Below are positions 1 through 8,633 of a stretch of 64,000 nucleotides of DNA, in pieces (the first letter of the stretch is position 1; each line of letters starts with the position of its first letter). Source of the stretch: Polyangiaceae bacterium (GTDB lineage Bacteria; Myxococcota_A; Polyangia; Polyangiales; Polyangiaceae). The stretch lies in assembly GCA_020633205.1 (NCBI GenBank), contig JACKEB010000025.1, positions 1-64,000 of the forward strand, written 5' to 3'. A program made the position numbers and the translations under genes. The notes under the pieces are model-generated. The model had not been told where the DNA came from. It saw only the letters and a program-made list of their open reading frames with translations, and did not search any database.

Positions 1-3
1 GTC

Positions 4-67
4 GGCTTCGCCTGGCCGGCAGTTCGTTAGGCTTGGCCGGGCATTGGCTTCGCCTCGCCCGGCAGTT
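4..67. repeat. imperfect direct repeat pair at window edge
   Basis: Two copies of a GGCTTCGCC-N-GCC-GGCAGTT pattern begin at 4 and 46, with a third related stretch (GGCTTGGCCGGGC) between them. I see no coding sequence here. Together with the hexad array downstream it makes up the 304 gene-free bases before the first gene. Confidence 0.4.
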
Positions 68-84
68 GCCGTGCGGATTTTTCC

Positions 85-144
85 AGACTCCAACTCCAAC
101 TCCAACTCCAACTCTAACTCCGGCTCGAACCCGAACTTGAACTC
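85..144. repeat. hexanucleotide (CAACTC) tandem array
   Basis: About ten hexads in register: four exact CAACTC units at 91-114, then TAACTC, CGGCTC, GAACCC, GAACTT and GAACTC. The unit is a multiple of three, so it keeps a frame open (Ser-Asn repeats), but that frame has no good start signal. I read it as a non-coding microsatellite upstream of the four-helix-bundle gene. Confidence 0.6.
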
Positions 145-304
145 GTTCGCTCACTCCCAATCTTGCCGGCGTGCTCGGCGCTGTCCAGGTCGGGGCCGGG
201 CTGCGCCCGGTGCTCGCTGCGCTCGCAACCTGGCTCTTGTTTGGGAGGCGCCCTCGCCTGCGACTCGCCGGCGTGGTGATCGGGTGATCGAAAGGAGTCA
301 CCCG

Positions 305-625
305 ATGCTCGAAATCTATCCATTCATTCTCGAAACCATCACCCTGATTCAGCCGCTGTCAGAGCGCATTTGCCGCGAGGATCCAGACCTGGGGCGGCAG
401 CTGAAGCGCGCTCAATCCTCTATCGCGCTCAACGTGGCAGAGGGTTCCTACAGCCGTGGGCGCAATCAAGCGGCGCGCTTTCACAGCGCGATGGGCTCTG
501 CGCGCGAAGCGCTCGCCTGTCTCGAGGTTGCGGCTGCGCTGGGCCACGTTCGCCCCGTGAATGGCCCGCTGCGCAAGCGCTTCAATCGCATCATCGGGAC
601 GCTTCACCGGCTAGCCATCAAGTGA
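305..625 (+). CDS. S23-like four-helix bundle protein
   Basis: A 106-aa protein of the 23S rRNA intervening-sequence (S23/IVP) family, which folds as a four-helix bundle and is distantly related to the Avd proteins of diversity-generating retroelements. Family signs are the amphipathic helices, the segment QLKRAQSSIALNVAEGSY in the middle, and the motif S-A-REAL-CLEVAAALG. The start at 305 is chosen because AAGGAG lies 8-9 nt upstream; the frame is open back to 44 but that part reads low-complexity repeats. No rRNA gene, reverse transcriptase or template repeat is near. The molecular function of solitary family members is unknown. Confidence 0.85.
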   Translation: MLEIYPFILETITLIQPLSERICREDPDLGRQLKRAQSSIALNVAEGSYSRGRNQAARFHSAMGSAREALACLEVAAALGHVRPVNGPLRKRFNRIIGTLHRLAIK

Positions 626-632
626 ACGGAGG

Positions 633-659
633 GGTGCGCCGACGTGTTGTCGGCTCACC
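633..659 (+). terminator. hairpin after the S23-like gene
   Basis: GGTG-c-GCCGAC, loop GTGTT, GTCGGC-t-CACC, starting 8 nt after the stop codon. The stem has ten pairs with one mismatch. No U-tract follows, so intrinsic termination is uncertain. Confidence 0.35.
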
Positions 660-776
660 CTCGACTTTCACATCGTTCACCATGGCGATCGATTGGGCTC
701 GCGCCACGCTGAAACGAAGGAAGGAGGCGCCGTGAGCTGCCCCCAAACGAACAGCCGTATGCGCATCCCAAAAAAT

Positions 777-805
777 CTTGGCGTCCTTGGCGTCCTTGGC
801 GGTTC
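777..805. repeat. CTTGGCGTC triple direct repeat
   Basis: CTTGGCGTC occurs at 777-785 and 786-794, followed by CTTGGCGGTTC at 795-805. It lies in the 297-base gap between the S23-like gene and the tetR-type gene. Apart from this repeat, the hairpin and a CCTC-poly(C)-poly(A) motif I see nothing else there. Confidence 0.55.
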
Positions 806-867
806 AATCCCGAGCACGCAGCGTCTGCAGTTGATCCAACGAAGCAGCAAGGCGTCTGTGAGCCCGA

Positions 868-882
868 CCTCCCCCCAAAAAA
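868..882. repeat. dispersed CCTC-C-A motif, copy 1
   Basis: CCTCCCCCCAAAAAA, 40 bp beyond the 3' end of the minus-strand tetR-type gene. One of four intergenic copies of the same motif in the window (others at 15409, 47277 and 53029). Confidence 0.4.
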
Positions 883-922
883 TGGAAACTTGGCGGTGAA
901 CAGACGAATCGCGCAGTGCCGT

Positions 923-1594
923 CTAGTCGCTCAGGCTGCCCCGGAACAACGCTGTCAGGCTGCCTCGGAGGTCGGCTTCAAAATCCGTGCGGAAGTGTTC
1001 GAACTCCTCGGCCGCTAGCACGCACTGCATGGCTTTGGAGGGGTGCGCCATCGGCCACATGCCGGCGATGAGGGCGTGGACGTAGCGCTGGATGGCCATG
1101 ATGCGCTCAGTGGGGAGTTGCGGGATGGCCGTGAAGAGCGCGTTGGCGATGCGTAGCGCGAGCGCGCGTACCTCTTGCTTGAAGCCGCGTGCCGTCTCTT
1201 CGGAGACGTTCTGCTCGAGCACCCCGGCGACGACGCTGGTCAGCAGGCACAGCCGAGGCTCCGCAGCCAATGTACCCGCGATGATTGCTGCCACGCGCTC
1301 CACGTCGTTCGTACCGGCTAGAGGAGCCAGCTCGAGCTCGAGTTTCGCAACCCACTCCGCTTCGTCTTCGGTCAGCAGCGTGAGCAGGATCTGCTCGCGG
1401 CTCTCGAAGTAGCGGTAGCAGTTGCTCTTGGCGATGCCTGCTTCGCGCGCGATGGCGTTGAGTCCCACTGCCTCGAGCCCGCCTGCGTCCAGCAGGCGCC
1501 GCGCCGCGCTGAGTAGCTCCTGACGGCGCTGCTCCCGTTGCGCTGGCGCCCGGGCGCGGGTGAATGCTTCTTTAGTGACCACTGGTACCAGCAA
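923..1594 (-). CDS. TetR/AcrR-family transcriptional regulator
   Basis: A 223-aa repressor-type protein. The N-terminal TetR helix-turn-helix is at about residues 24-70 (REQRRQELLSAARRLLDAGG, then AIAREAGIAKSNCYRYFESRE). The rest is a helical ligand/dimer domain. The longest frame starts at a TTG (1594); a GTG at 1582 is an alternative, and an operator-like palindrome covers exactly this stretch, so the true start is open. The gene is divergent from the SDR-type reductase at 1678 and shares an 83-bp promoter region with it, so it probably controls both itself and the reductase. The ligand is not predictable. Confidence 0.9.
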   Translation of the reverse strand: MLVPVVTKEAFTRARAPAQREQRRQELLSAARRLLDAGGLEAVGLNAIAREAGIAKSNCYRYFESREQILLTLLTEDEAEWVAKLELELAPLAGTNDVERVAAIIAGTLAAEPRLCLLTSVVAGVLEQNVSEETARGFKQEVRALALRIANALFTAIPQLPTERIMAIQRYVHALIAGMWPMAHPSKAMQCVLAAEEFEHFRTDFEADLRGSLTALFRGSLSD

Positions 1595-1664
1595 AATCTA
1601 GCTAAATTGATGCTAAACGCAAGGTTTCTTCTCGGTGGAGGATTTACAAGAGACCAGTGGTCTC
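1576..1664. promoter_or_regulatory. paired operators between tetR-type and reductase genes
   Basis: Site B at 1650-1664 is a perfect 15-bp palindrome, GAGACCA-G-TGGTCTC. Site A at 1576-1590, TGACCACTGGTACCA, has the same ACCA-S-TGGT core. Centres are 75 bp apart, one site at each divergent gene start. This is the usual arrangement for a TetR autorepressor; assignment to this TetR is inference. Confidence 0.6.
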
Positions 1665-1677
1665 CCATATCCCGGGC

Positions 1678-2724
1678 ATGACATCGGACGCGGCAAACAC
1701 CCAGGTTCTGGTTACCGGTGCATCGGGCTTCATCGCCATGCACTGCATCCTTCAACTGCTCGAGGCGGGCTATCAGGTGCGCGGCACCGTGCGCAGCATG
1801 AAGCGAACGGCGCAGGTCGAAGCCGCGCTGAAGGCCCACGGAGCGGACACCTCGCGGCTCTCCTTCGCCGCTGCCGACCTGACTCAGGACGCTGGCTGGG
1901 ATGAAGCGATGCAGGGGATCCGTTACGTGCTCCACGTCGCCTCGCCGCTACCGCGCACGCCGCCGAAGCACGCGGATGAGCTGATCGTCCCCGCCCGAGA
2001 CGGAGCCCTGCGGGTGATCCGTGCGGCACAGGCAGTGGGGGTGAAGCGCTTGGTGATGACGTCTTCCGTTGCTGCGGTGCTGTATGGCCACAAGCGCGAT
2101 GGCTCAGAGACTTATGACGAGAGCCACTGGTCGATCCTAAGCAAAGACGTCGGCGCCTACGAACAGAGCAAGACCATCGCCGAGCGCGCCGCCTGGGACC
2201 TCGTCGAGAGCTTCCCCGCTGAACAACGCCTCGAGTTCTGCACCATCAATCCCGGGCTAGTACTCGGGCCGGTACTCGACAGCGACTACGGCACCTCCGG
2301 TGAGGTGGTGCGCAAGCTGATGGCGCGCGAGATGCCGGGCTGCCCGGACATCGGCTGGGCCATGGTCGATGTGCGGGATGTGGCGGCGGCTCACCTGTCA
2401 GCCATGCTGAAACAGGACGCCGTAGGGAAACGCTTCGTCGCTTCGGTGCAACACGCGTCGATGCTCGACGTCGCGAAGATCCTCGAGCGTCATTTTGGGG
2501 ATCGTGGCTACAAGATCCCAACGCGACGTGTGCCTGGTTGGCTCCTGCGGGTGGTGGCGGTCTTCGACAAGACGGCCGCGCTCGCAGTGCAGGAGCTTGG
2601 AAAGAGACAGGATCTCGACACCACTCAGATCAAGACCGTGCTTGATTGGCACCCGCGTGGCCTCGAAGAGATGGTGGTGTCCATGGGAGAGTCACTCATC
2701 GAACACCGTGTCGTCACAGCGTGA
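1678..2724 (+). CDS. NAD(P)-dependent SDR-type aldehyde/flavanone reductase-like protein
   Basis: A 348-aa extended short-chain dehydrogenase of the dihydroflavonol-4-reductase / cinnamoyl-CoA reductase-like group. The Rossmann motif GASGFIA is at residues 14-20 (preceded by VLVT), the arginine-rich RGTVRS cofactor loop follows strand 2, and the catalytic pair is Tyr161-x3-Lys165 (YEQSK). Length and motifs fit the family. The ATG at 1678 is preferred; an in-frame GTG at 1657 lies inside operator B. It is divergent from the tetR-type gene, so substrate-induced expression is likely. The substrate, probably an aldehyde or ketone, cannot be told. Confidence 0.88.
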   Translation: MTSDAANTQVLVTGASGFIAMHCILQLLEAGYQVRGTVRSMKRTAQVEAALKAHGADTSRLSFAAADLTQDAGWDEAMQGIRYVLHVASPLPRTPPKHADELIVPARDGALRVIRAAQAVGVKRLVMTSSVAAVLYGHKRDGSETYDESHWSILSKDVGAYEQSKTIAERAAWDLVESFPAEQRLEFCTINPGLVLGPVLDSDYGTSGEVVRKLMAREMPGCPDIGWAMVDVRDVAAAHLSAMLKQDAVGKRFVASVQHASMLDVAKILERHFGDRGYKIPTRRVPGWLLRVVAVFDKTAALAVQELGKRQDLDTTQIKTVLDWHPRGLEEMVVSMGESLIEHRVVTA

Positions 2725-2928
2725 TTGTGGGACGCTCAGTTAGGCTTCGATAGCTTCGCCGCCAAGTTGATGCGTGAGGTTTCGCCACTGCGTCAGAACG
2801 ACGAAATGATCGTGACGCCGCGCGTTTCTTTTTCGGGCGGAAACGAGCCGCTGTTAGATCCTGAGTGAGGCCGCTTGGCGCGTTGTGATGCGCTGCTCCA
2901 CCGATGCGCGGCCATAAGGAGAACTCTC

Positions 2929-3168
2929 ATGATCAAGCTCAGCATTGCGTTGCTCGCCATCCCGCTCCTCTGTGTCGCCTGCGACGAAACGAAGCCCGAG
3001 GCGGGCAAGGACGGCAAGGAAGTCCCCGCCGCCGCCGACAAGCCCGCGGAGAAGGCCGCGGACAAGCCTGCCGAGGAGAAGGCCGAAGGCGACAAGGCCA
3101 AAGGCGAAAAGGCCGAGGGCGACAAGCAGGACGAAGAGAAGAAGGAAGAGGAAAAGAAGGCCGAGTAA
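2929..3168 (+). CDS. small Lys/Glu-rich lipoprotein-like protein
   Basis: A 79-aa protein: hydrophobic signal segment (residues 1-18), a cysteine at 19 in the context CVAC that could be lipidated, then a highly charged low-complexity tail of Lys, Glu, Ala and Asp with DKPAEKAADKPAEEKAE-type repeats. AAGGAGA sits 7 nt before the ATG. The coding pattern continues in frame past the TAA at 3166-3168 for nine more repeat codons to a TGA at 3196-3198, so the annotated end may be a recent nonsense change. Such charged tails occur in small envelope lipoproteins; no function is known. Confidence 0.6.
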   Translation: MIKLSIALLAIPLLCVACDETKPEAGKDGKEVPAAADKPAEKAADKPAEEKAEGDKAKGEKAEGDKQDEEKKEEEKKAE

Positions 3169-3202
3169 AAGAAGGCCAAGCAAAAGAAGGCGGAGTGAGC
3201 CT

Positions 3203-4369
3203 TCAATCCTGCGGAAGCGGGAACAGCTCGTCCAGGATGGGCTTCGTCTGAATTCGCAGGTTCACCCCGAGCTCCGCCTTGGCTTCGAGGATCACCATCG
3301 CTGCGTAGCCGCGATCGTTGTCGAGCCAAGGCGTTGCGCCGTACGCTCCAGGGTCAGCCACGACCGGTTCCGTACGGCTAACCCACCAGCCGAATCCGTA
3401 GCCGGGTAGGGTCGGGTCGAGGGAAGAGCCGCCGTACTCCTCGCCGATGCGGTCGTGTTGCATCCTCGCGACGCCGGCTTCGCTCAGCACTTGGGTCTCT
3501 CCGCACCGGCCGCCAGATAGGTGCATCCAGAGGATCTTCCCGTAGTCGGTTGCGGTGGTGTACGCGCCGCCTTCGATGCTGGGGTTCTGTGTTTCCCCGA
3601 GGTTAGCCAGGTCGCCCTGGAAGAAGTCTGGGTAGGTGAGGGCGCCGTCCACGCCGCCGCTGGCAAAGCCCTTGCTGTAGTGGTTGTTGTAGCCGGTGGA
3701 CTCGAGGCCGCAGGGCTTCACGTAGATTTCGTCGATCAGCGTGTCCCAGCTCTTGCCGCTGACCACCTCCGCGACACCGCCCGCGAGCTGCCACTGCCCG
3801 CCGCCGTAGTGAAATTCCGTATCCGGAGGGATCAAATCAGCGGTGTCGTCGGCGGTGTAGATCTTCTTCGCGCAGTCGCTGAGTGTCCCGACGTCGAGAT
3901 ACTGGCACAGATAGGGTCCGTAGAGCGGGTCATCGATCAGGCCCACCATGCCCGCGCTGTTGGAGAGCATCTGCGCCACGCTGCGGTTGGTCTTGAACTC
4001 TCCCCAGTCCCCCAGGTAGTCCGACACCGGCGCGTCGAGATCGAGCAAGCCCGCGTCCGCCAAATGCACGAGCACGCCCGCGCTCATCACCTTGCTGGAA
4101 GACGCGATCAAGGAGATGCGGTCCTCCTGGAACTCGCCCAGCTCTTTGACGTGGACGATGCCTTCGTCACGGCTGACGACCACCACGCTCGCGCCGTTTA
4201 GATTATTTTCCTGAAGGAAACTCTGGATGGCAGCGTCGAAGCCGCCGAAGTCGCGCCCAGAGCTGCTAGCGTCGTCGTCGCTGCCGCAGCCGACTAGGGC
4301 GAGGCAGCCGAGCAGCAGCAACGGGGTCTTGGCTAGGGCGGTGGGGGAGTGCGAAGCGCGACGAGCCAT
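3203..4369 (-). CDS. serine beta-lactamase-fold hydrolase lipoprotein
   Basis: A 388-aa exported protein of the beta-lactamase / penicillin-binding-protein-like (class C, esterase EstB-type) family. A signal peptide ends in the lipobox LVGC (Cys28), so it is probably a lipoprotein. The SxxK nucleophile motif is Ser90-Ser-Ser-Lys93 and the Tyr motif is Tyr188-Gly-Gly. The third box usual in the family (HxG/KTG) is not obvious, so antibiotic hydrolysis is doubtful; D-aminopeptidase, esterase or an enzyme acting on peptidoglycan are equally possible. It is divergent from the helicase gene at 4476. Confidence 0.85.
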   Translation of the reverse strand: MARRASHSPTALAKTPLLLLGCLALVGCGSDDDASSSGRDFGGFDAAIQSFLQENNLNGASVVVVSRDEGIVHVKELGEFQEDRISLIASSSKVMSAGVLVHLADAGLLDLDAPVSDYLGDWGEFKTNRSVAQMLSNSAGMVGLIDDPLYGPYLCQYLDVGTLSDCAKKIYTADDTADLIPPDTEFHYGGGQWQLAGGVAEVVSGKSWDTLIDEIYVKPCGLESTGYNNHYSKGFASGGVDGALTYPDFFQGDLANLGETQNPSIEGGAYTTATDYGKILWMHLSGGRCGETQVLSEAGVARMQHDRIGEEYGGSSLDPTLPGYGFGWWVSRTEPVVADPGAYGATPWLDNDRGYAAMVILEAKAELGVNLRIQTKPILDELFPLPQD

Positions 4370-4475
4370 ATGCCTTCATAGCTTGTTTTTCACTGACGTT
4401 GCTTGTCAGATCGCGCCGCCACCGCAGTCGTGGTTGATGCGTCGCGCAATCGTCTGAGGCATAGTCCCGAGCGAC

Positions 4476-7400
4476 GTGCTTGGCACCGACGACCCCCGCG
4501 CTCAGAGCCGCGCAGCGAACCCCAACAAGGTCCGAGCCTTACGCAGCCAGCTCGGCGCGGGAGGCTTTCGACTGCTCGGGGCGTTGGCCCTCGAGAGTGC
4601 GCTCTCGAACGATGTTCTACTCCAGCTCACGGACAAGCCTGCCACGTTCGCTAGCTTCTCCAGGGAAGCGCTCAAGCGCGGCCTGCTGAACACGGACATG
4701 AAGTTCTCCCGCCTGGGACGCGGGCAGCACGGCTTGGCGATCGCCGGTGGACTGCGTCAGCTGGTGATCCGCGAGCTCGGCCGCAGCGGGGAGCTCGATC
4801 CGTTGGTGCGCGACTGCCATCGCCTGGTCGGAACACGCTCCCAGGCACCCCTCGAGCTGGCGTTGCAGCTCGGGGACTTGAACGCCTTCACCAAGCTCAG
4901 CGCCTCTCAACCCACGGGGCTACGTGGATTGGTGCGCAGCCCCGACGCCTGGATCCGAGAATCCGTCTGTGAGGCGTTCGACGCCGAGTGGTTTTCCGGG
5001 GTTTGGGGTGAGGGTGCGCTGGACATCGCCGAGCGCATCGTCCGCGAGAGCGTCGGCCGACTCGAGCCGCTAGGAGGACTCGAGCGCTGGTTCGTTGAAG
5101 CGGCGACTCAGCAGCGGGACGCTGCCTCGCGGCAACGTACGCTGGCGCTGTGGCTCGAGCAGGCTGCCTTGCGTGGCGACGTCGAGGGACTGAAGCGCCT
5201 CTCGCGGGAGCTGTCGCCCACCGCGCGGGTGATCTTCGATGCCTGCGAGAGTTTCATCCGTGGCGACAGCGGGCGTGTCGCGGCGCTCTTGGAGTTGCTC
5301 TTCGACAGCAAGAAGAAGCCGAACGCGGTCGAGGCGGGGTGTCTGGTCGTCGTGCCTGCGTTGCTTCGAGTTGGGCTAGGTACGCCTGAGGCATTTGCTG
5401 AGGCGCGACGTCTGGTCGGTTCGGGAAAGCGCTCGGACTTGAAAGCCGCGAGCAGGGCTTTCAAGGCGCTGCTCGGCTTTCTCACGGAGCCGGACATCAA
5501 GCAGCGCCGCGTTGACGTGTATGCGCTCGCACGCAGCGGGAGCTTTTGGGAGCTGTTGCTTTCCGGTGTCGCCGTGGAGCTCCACACGGAGCAACCGGTG
5601 ACCCGTGCGGCGTGGGCGGTGCAGTTGGTGCAGGCGGCTCTGATGTGGCGCGCCGCTGGGTACACGTGGATTGCCCGCCAAGGCTTCGGCCTTGCGCGGC
5701 GCTTCGACGAAGCACAGGCCAGCGACGAACTGCGGCGTCACGAGCTGTTGTGGGAAGACGTCGAGCGCCCCGGCGAGCTGTTCTTGTGGTCGGGGATCAG
5801 CGTCAAGTCCGAGTGGGAGAAGGCGCTGCAGCGCCTCGGTCAGGTCTCGGAGCAGCTGCAAAAGACGACTGAGCGGCAGTATCGAGTCGCTTGGTTCGTG
5901 GACATGGCTGACGGTGAGCTCGCGCGCCCCGCACTTCAAGAGTTCCGTGGGGATATGGGGACTTGGACCCAGGGTCGCCGCATGAGCTGGGCGGAGCTCT
6001 ACGACTATCGCAGCAAGCTGCCCGTTGAGGACCAGCGCGTGGTCGAGTGCTCCCGCGAGTTGCCTGGTGGTCAGCGGGAGCCGACAGCGGAAGCCGCGGA
6101 GGCGCTGATTGGTCACCCACGAGTGTTCAACGGCGCGCGAGCCATGCTCCCGGTGAGTGTCCTGCCGGGGCGCGCGCGCATCGAGACCCACGAGCAGAGT
6201 GGCTACATCCAGATCACCGCGGAGCCCCAAGGCGCTGAGGTGGGGGTCAACGTCAGCGTCGAAGCGGAAGACCGCTTGCGCGTGTATCGGGTGAACGAGG
6301 ACATGGGGCGCGTGATGGACGCGCTGCCTCACGGTGTGCGCATCCCCAAGGCGCAAGAAGCGGCGCTACTCGAGGTGCTCAGCAAGCTCTCGATGAGCGT
6401 GGACGTCGTGAGTCCGGAGCTAGGCGTCGAGCAAGAGGTCGAGGCCGACTCCACCCCGGTGGTGCGCGCGGCGCTCCACGCGGGCGCCTGGCTCGTGCAG
6501 TTCGGTGTGCGGCCGTTCAGCGATGGGGGACGCTTCTTCGTGGCGGGTGAGGGGACACCGCGTATCAAGGCGTTCCATGCTGGACGCCGTTTGAGATCCT
6601 TACGGAACCTACGTGACGAGCGAGAGCGCACCGACGCGCTGATCGCTGTGTGTCCGTCGCTGCCGTTGGTCGACGACGAGGTGCGCAGTCCGTTGGATCC
6701 GCCGGACAGCTGGGTGCTCGGGGAAGAGGGCCTGCTTTGCTTGCTCAGCGATCTCTCGCGCTGCGGCGTCGCCCATCGCTTTGAGTGGCCGGAGCGCGGC
6801 GGCCTTCGCCTGCGTGGCACTGCCTCCTCACTCAGCCTGAAGGGGCAGCTGCGGTGCATCAAGGGCTGGTACCTCGCACAGGGCGAAGTGAAGCTGAGCG
6901 ACGTCGATCAAGTGGCGCTGGAGGCGCTCACCAGGGCGTCGCCGATTGGCCTTGGGCGCTTTGTGCGCCTCGACACTGGGGACTACGTCGAGGTCGAGGA
7001 GAAGGTCAGACGTATCCTCGCGGCACTGAAAAGCGCTTCCCTCACCCCCAAGAAAGCTGGCAAGGACCCCGAAGTCCCCGGAGGCGCTTTCCAGGTGTAT
7101 CGGGGCGCTTTGAGCACGCTGCGCCATTTGGCAGATCCCGACAGCGGCTTCGAGGTGGACGCAGAGGTGAGGGACTGGCTCGAGCGAGTGCAGATCGCGC
7201 TGACTGAAGGGCACGCTGTGCCTGCCGGGCTCAACGCGGAGCTGCGGGAGTATCAGCGCGCGGGCTATGTGTGGCTGAGTCGCTTGGCGGAGCTGGGTCT
7301 CGGCGCCTGCCTGGCGGACGACATGGGCTTGGGCAAGACGCTGCAGATCATTGGCCTGTTGCTGCAACGCAGGCGCCCTACGCTGGTCGTCGCCCCCACC

Positions 7401-8615
7401 TCGGTGTGCGTGAACTGGGTGAACGAACTCAATCGCTTCGCGCCGGAGCTGCGGGTGATGGAGTATCTCAGCAAGGCGCGGCGCCAACAACTCAAGCGCT
7501 TTCTCGAGAAGGGGCCAGGCGTTGTCATCGCGAGCTACGGGTTGCTGCAACAGGACGCGGAGCAGCTCGGCGAAGTGGAGTGGGACACGGTGGTGCTCGA
7601 TGAGGCCCAGTTCATCAAGAACGCGACCTCGCTGCGTGCCAAGGCGGCGTTCGGCTTGAAGGCTGACGTGCGCATCGTCGCGACGGGGACGCCCCTTGAG
7701 AACCACTTGGGGGACGTGTGGAGCATCTTCCGCTTCTTGAACCCGGGCCTGCTTGGAGAGTGGAAGAATTTCCGCCGGGAGTTTTTGCGGCCCATCGAGC
7801 AGGATCAAGACGAAGAGGCGCGCGTCGAGCTACGTCAACGCCTGGAGCCGTACATCCTGCGGCGTCGCAAGGCAGAGGTGTTGAAGGAGCTCCCGCCCAT
7901 CACGGACATTTTGCACGAAGTGCGCTTCTCCGAAGCGGAGATGATGCGCTATGGGCTCTTGCGCAAACAGGTTCACGAGAAGCTCTTCACCTTTGCGGGC
8001 AAGCGCGACAACAAGCTCGAGATCCTCGCGGAGATAACCCGGCTCAGGCGCTTCTGTTGTCATCCGCGCCTGGTCTTCCCGGATGCACCCTACGAGTGCT
8101 CGAAGATCGATGCGTTCCTCGATCTGGCGGAAGAGCTAGCGGAGAACGGGCATCGCGCCCTGGTGTTCAGTCAATTCGTAGACTTCCTCGCGCTGGTGCG
8201 GGAACAGCTGGAGGAGCGTCGTCTGAGCTACGAGTACCTCGACGGCTCGGTGCCCAAGGCTTCGCGCCAGCGTCGAGTCGACGCCTTTCAGTCCGGCAGC
8301 GCGCCGCTCTTCCTGATCAGCCTCAAGGCAGGTGGCTTCGGCCTGAACCTCACGGCGGCGGACTACGTCATCCACCTGGACCCCTGGTGGAACCCAGCGG
8401 TGGAGGCGCAGGCCACGGATCGAGCGCACCGCATCGGGCAGGAGAAGCCGGTCACGGTGTATCGCTTGCTGATGAAGCACAGCATCGAGCAGAGCGTCAC
8501 GGAGCTTCACGCGCGGAAACGTGAACTCGCGGCGGCCCTGCTCGATGGCAGCGAACGGGTGGCGACGCTGGACGCGGATGAGCTGGTGAAGCTCGTCAGC
8601 TTGGGACCGCGCTAG
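4476..8615 (+). CDS. SNF2-family DEAD/DEAH helicase-like ATPase
   Basis: A 1379-aa protein with a two-lobed SNF2 ATPase core in its last 460 residues. Motif I is DDMGLGKT (948-955), motif II DEAQ (1042-1045), motif III ATGTPLEN (1069-1076), the second lobe starts with ALVFSQF near 1229, and motif VI is DRAHRIGQ (1315-1322). These are the signatures of Swi2/Snf2 and RapA-like DNA translocases. The first 900 residues resemble no domain I can name; I do not see a clear SWIM zinc finger. The GTG start at 4476 has no strong Shine-Dalgarno. It stands alone: no methylase, nuclease or phospholipase neighbour points to a defence system. Confidence 0.9.
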   Translation: MLGTDDPRAQSRAANPNKVRALRSQLGAGGFRLLGALALESALSNDVLLQLTDKPATFASFSREALKRGLLNTDMKFSRLGRGQHGLAIAGGLRQLVIRELGRSGELDPLVRDCHRLVGTRSQAPLELALQLGDLNAFTKLSASQPTGLRGLVRSPDAWIRESVCEAFDAEWFSGVWGEGALDIAERIVRESVGRLEPLGGLERWFVEAATQQRDAASRQRTLALWLEQAALRGDVEGLKRLSRELSPTARVIFDACESFIRGDSGRVAALLELLFDSKKKPNAVEAGCLVVVPALLRVGLGTPEAFAEARRLVGSGKRSDLKAASRAFKALLGFLTEPDIKQRRVDVYALARSGSFWELLLSGVAVELHTEQPVTRAAWAVQLVQAALMWRAAGYTWIARQGFGLARRFDEAQASDELRRHELLWEDVERPGELFLWSGISVKSEWEKALQRLGQVSEQLQKTTERQYRVAWFVDMADGELARPALQEFRGDMGTWTQGRRMSWAELYDYRSKLPVEDQRVVECSRELPGGQREPTAEAAEALIGHPRVFNGARAMLPVSVLPGRARIETHEQSGYIQITAEPQGAEVGVNVSVEAEDRLRVYRVNEDMGRVMDALPHGVRIPKAQEAALLEVLSKLSMSVDVVSPELGVEQEVEADSTPVVRAALHAGAWLVQFGVRPFSDGGRFFVAGEGTPRIKAFHAGRRLRSLRNLRDERERTDALIAVCPSLPLVDDEVRSPLDPPDSWVLGEEGLLCLLSDLSRCGVAHRFEWPERGGLRLRGTASSLSLKGQLRCIKGWYLAQGEVKLSDVDQVALEALTRASPIGLGRFVRLDTGDYVEVEEKVRRILAALKSASLTPKKAGKDPEVPGGAFQVYRGALSTLRHLADPDSGFEVDAEVRDWLERVQIALTEGHAVPAGLNAELREYQRAGYVWLSRLAELGLGACLADDMGLGKTLQIIGLLLQRRRPTLVVAPTSVCVNWVNELNRFAPELRVMEYLSKARRQQLKRFLEKGPGVVIASYGLLQQDAEQLGEVEWDTVVLDEAQFIKNATSLRAKAAFGLKADVRIVATGTPLENHLGDVWSIFRFLNPGLLGEWKNFRREFLRPIEQDQDEEARVELRQRLEPYILRRRKAEVLKELPPITDILHEVRFSEAEMMRYGLLRKQVHEKLFTFAGKRDNKLEILAEITRLRRFCCHPRLVFPDAPYECSKIDAFLDLAEELAENGHRALVFSQFVDFLALVREQLEERRLSYEYLDGSVPKASRQRRVDAFQSGSAPLFLISLKAGGFGLNLTAADYVIHLDPWWNPAVEAQATDRAHRIGQEKPVTVYRLLMKHSIEQSVTELHARKRELAAALLDGSERVATLDADELVKLVSLGPR

Positions 8616-8633
8616 CGCCGCAGTAGCCGCGGG

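Noticed and set aside
44..304. N-terminal extension of the S23-like protein through Ser-Asn repeats
   Set aside because: Low-complexity microsatellite translation, no start signal, and AAGGAG directly before the ATG at 305.
305..625. Avd component of a diversity-generating retroelement
   Set aside because: No reverse transcriptase, template repeat or variable C-type lectin gene in the window; upstream sequence is not available.
795..815. tRNA T-arm-like sequence GGTTCAATCCC
   Set aside because: No matching acceptor, D-arm or anticodon arm can be folded upstream; it is the end of the CTTGGCG repeats.
4476..8615. Anti-phage defence island around the SNF2-type helicase
   Set aside because: Neighbours are a beta-lactamase-fold lipoprotein and an isochorismatase; no methylase, nuclease, PLD or other defence partner is present.
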